From NCBI GenBank assembly GCA_031413115.1, contig JANOEH010000143.1:1-39510 (forward strand): DNA of 39,510 nucleotides. Direction: 5' to 3'. This document shows positions 33,678 through 39,510 of this stretch, one piece after another. The position numbers were made by a program, and so were the translations under genes. Source of the DNA: JANPEF01 sp031413115 (GTDB lineage: Bacteria > Eisenbacteria > RBG-16-71-46 > DASYSL01). The notes beneath the pieces are model-generated. The model searched no databases. It was not told the DNA's origin and saw nothing but the letters and a program-made list of their open reading frames with translations. Each line of letters starts with the position of its first letter. The stretch's first letter is position 1.

Positions 33678-34313
33678 ATGGCCAAGTACGTCCTGCCGCC
33701 GCTGCCGTTCGATGTCGCGGCGCTCGAGCCGCACATTTCGGCGCGCATCATGGAGCTGCATCACGACAAGCATCACGGCGCCTACGTGACCAACGCCAAC
33801 GGGCTGCTCGACCGCCTCGAGGAGTCGCGCGCGAAGGAGGACTTCGCGACGATCCCCGCGCTCGAGCACGGCCTCGCCTTCAACGTGTCGGGCCACGTGC
33901 TGCACACGATCTTCTGGCAGAACCTGACGGCCAGGGCCGCGACCGAGCCCGAGCCGGGCGGCGCACTGGCCGAGCAGATCAAGCGCGACTTCGGTTCGTT
34001 CGCGATCTTCAAGAAGCAGATGAACGCCGCCGCGTCGACCGTGATGGGCTCGGGCTGGGGCGCGCTGGTGTGGGAGCCGCTGCTCGGCCGGCTGATCACC
34101 GTGCAGGTCTACGACCACCAGTCGAACCTCACGCAGGCCGGTGTGCCGATCATGGTGCTCGACGCGTGGGAGCACGCCTGGTACCTGCAGTACGAGAACC
34201 GCAAGACCGACTTCTTCGACGCGACGTGGAACCTGTGGAACTGGGCGGACATCAGCGCCCGCTTCGACCAGGCGAAGGCGCTCGAGCTCAAGCTGGTGGG
34301 CGCGACGGCGTAG
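33678..34313 (+). CDS. sod: superoxide dismutase, Fe/Mn family
   Basis: 211 residues. Converts superoxide to H2O2 and O2. It begins AKYVLPPLPFDVAALEPHISARIMELHHDKHHGAYVTNAN, with metal ligand His28; His76 in FNVSGHVLHTIFWQNL; and Asp162 and His166 in LDAWEHAWYLQYENRKTDFF. GSGWGALVW (124-132) and YDHQSNL are the C-terminal domain signatures. FNVSGH resembles the FNxGGH form of archaeal and actinobacterial enzymes; Fe versus Mn cannot be decided safely. ATG 33678 has AAGGAG upstream. A TACACT -10-like box preceded by TG (33626-33634) overlaps the stop of the preceding gene, so it may have its own promoter. A strong terminator follows. Confidence 0.95.
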   Translation: MAKYVLPPLPFDVAALEPHISARIMELHHDKHHGAYVTNANGLLDRLEESRAKEDFATIPALEHGLAFNVSGHVLHTIFWQNLTARAATEPEPGGALAEQIKRDFGSFAIFKKQMNAAASTVMGSGWGALVWEPLLGRLITVQVYDHQSNLTQAGVPIMVLDAWEHAWYLQYENRKTDFFDATWNLWNWADISARFDQAKALELKLVGATA

Positions 34314-34350
34314 CACCGCGCCGCCCGCATGTCCCGCAAGCCGAGAATGA

Positions 34351-34383
34351 AGGGGGCGCCCGCCGCATGGGTCGCCCCCTTTT
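34351..34383 (+). terminator. strong terminator after sod
   Basis: AGGGGGCG (34351-34358) pairs with CGCCCCCT (34373-34380), extended by an inner CCC/GGG pairing, and is followed by a T-run of four. It starts 38 nt after the sod stop. Confidence 0.8.
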
Positions 34384-34417
34384 CAGCTCCCGCCTCCACC
34401 GCGGTTCACCCTGGAAC

Positions 34418-34443
34418 ACCCCAGCACTCCACCCCAGCACTCC
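34418..34443. repeat. 13-bp perfect tandem duplication
   Basis: ACCCCAGCACTCC occurs twice in direct succession (34418-34430, 34431-34443), ending 4 nt before the -35 element of the subtilisin promoter. Confidence 0.95.
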
Positions 34444-34447
34444 GCCG

Positions 34448-34476
34448 TTGACCAGCCCGCCGCCCGGGCCTAATCT
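34448..34476 (+). promoter_or_regulatory. sigma70-type promoter of the subtilisin gene
   Basis: TTGACC (34448-34453), 17 nt, TAATCT (34471-34476). Transcription from it would give a leader of about 235 nt before the ATG at 34720. That leader holds a chance-looking short frame from 34514 but no recognised riboswitch. Confidence 0.6.
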
Positions 34477-34719
34477 CGTTGGTCCGGGCCACCCACCCGG
34501 TCTCTTGAGCATCATGTCGAGCATCCGTGCCGCAGCAACCGCCTCCGACGGCCACCCCCCGGCCCCGCTTCCGCCTGTCGCGCGGTGCCGCACATTCCAA
34601 ACTCCGTTCGCTCGCTGCGCACTCGCACGCCTCGGCCCGCGCCTTCCTGGCCCGTGCCGAGCCGTGCGCACCACGGTTCCAGGTTGTCTTTCGTCGCGAC
34701 CCTCCGGGAGGTACGCCCG

Positions 34720-39510
<4,791 letters not shown>

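Overview
This is a GC-rich bacterial chromosome segment of 39,510 bp. It has no tRNA, rRNA, insertion sequence or CRISPR array that I can see. It carries the replication origin region, a complete phosphate-sensing and high-affinity uptake locus, and several secreted proteins. These include a dockerin-like protein, tyrosine-rich proteins, an outer-membrane barrel and a giant subtilisin with ASH/choice-of-anchor-type repeats. High GC, rex beside gyrA, and secreted proteins with dockerin-like and repeated beta modules suggest an uncultured FCB-type lineage, for example Candidatus Eisenbacteria or relatives. That placement is inference only.

Layout. 1-415: end of a DUF4126 membrane protein gene (-). 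502-3800: two tandem secreted Tyr-rich paralogues and a small secreted protein (-). 3801-4335: gene-free, with a strong palindrome and a possible promoter. 4336-5331: CorA (-). 5455-8048: an M20 amidohydrolase overlapping a Memo-family protein (+). 8189-8608: small secreted dockerin-like protein (+). 8626-9093: peroxiredoxin (-). 9253-11589: large exported protein of unknown function (+).

11603-21136 is one long minus-strand block: dnaA - oriC - dnaN - dciA - gyrB - gyrA - rex - eamA. The dnaA/dnaN intergenic region looks like a bacterial basal unwinding system: a DnaA box, a run of DnaA-trio-like triplets and an AT-rich stretch. recF is absent from its usual place. rex carries a near-consensus Rex operator over its own start codon.

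21718-22341: outer-membrane protein (-). 22741-30485: phoB - phoR - two uncharacterised small genes - pstS - pstC - pstA - pstB - phoU (+). Two 11-bp-period direct repeats resembling Pho boxes lie before the small genes and before pstS. 30502-31140: ICMT/PEMT-like methyltransferase (-). 31232-31531: a composite remnant that joins pieces of a DUF47 (Pit accessory) gene to the 3' end of a PiT phosphate transporter gene in one frame, broken by one stop. It appears that a Pit system was lost beside the retained Pst system.

31603-34313: small membrane-anchored protein (+), a cold-shock protein (-) whose leader holds a perfect intrinsic terminator, a histone-deacetylase-family protein (+) and superoxide dismutase (+). 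34720 to the window end: a subtilisin-family protease, at least 1,597 residues, with a module repeated three times and continuing beyond the window. Positions and motifs were read by eye; no database search was run.
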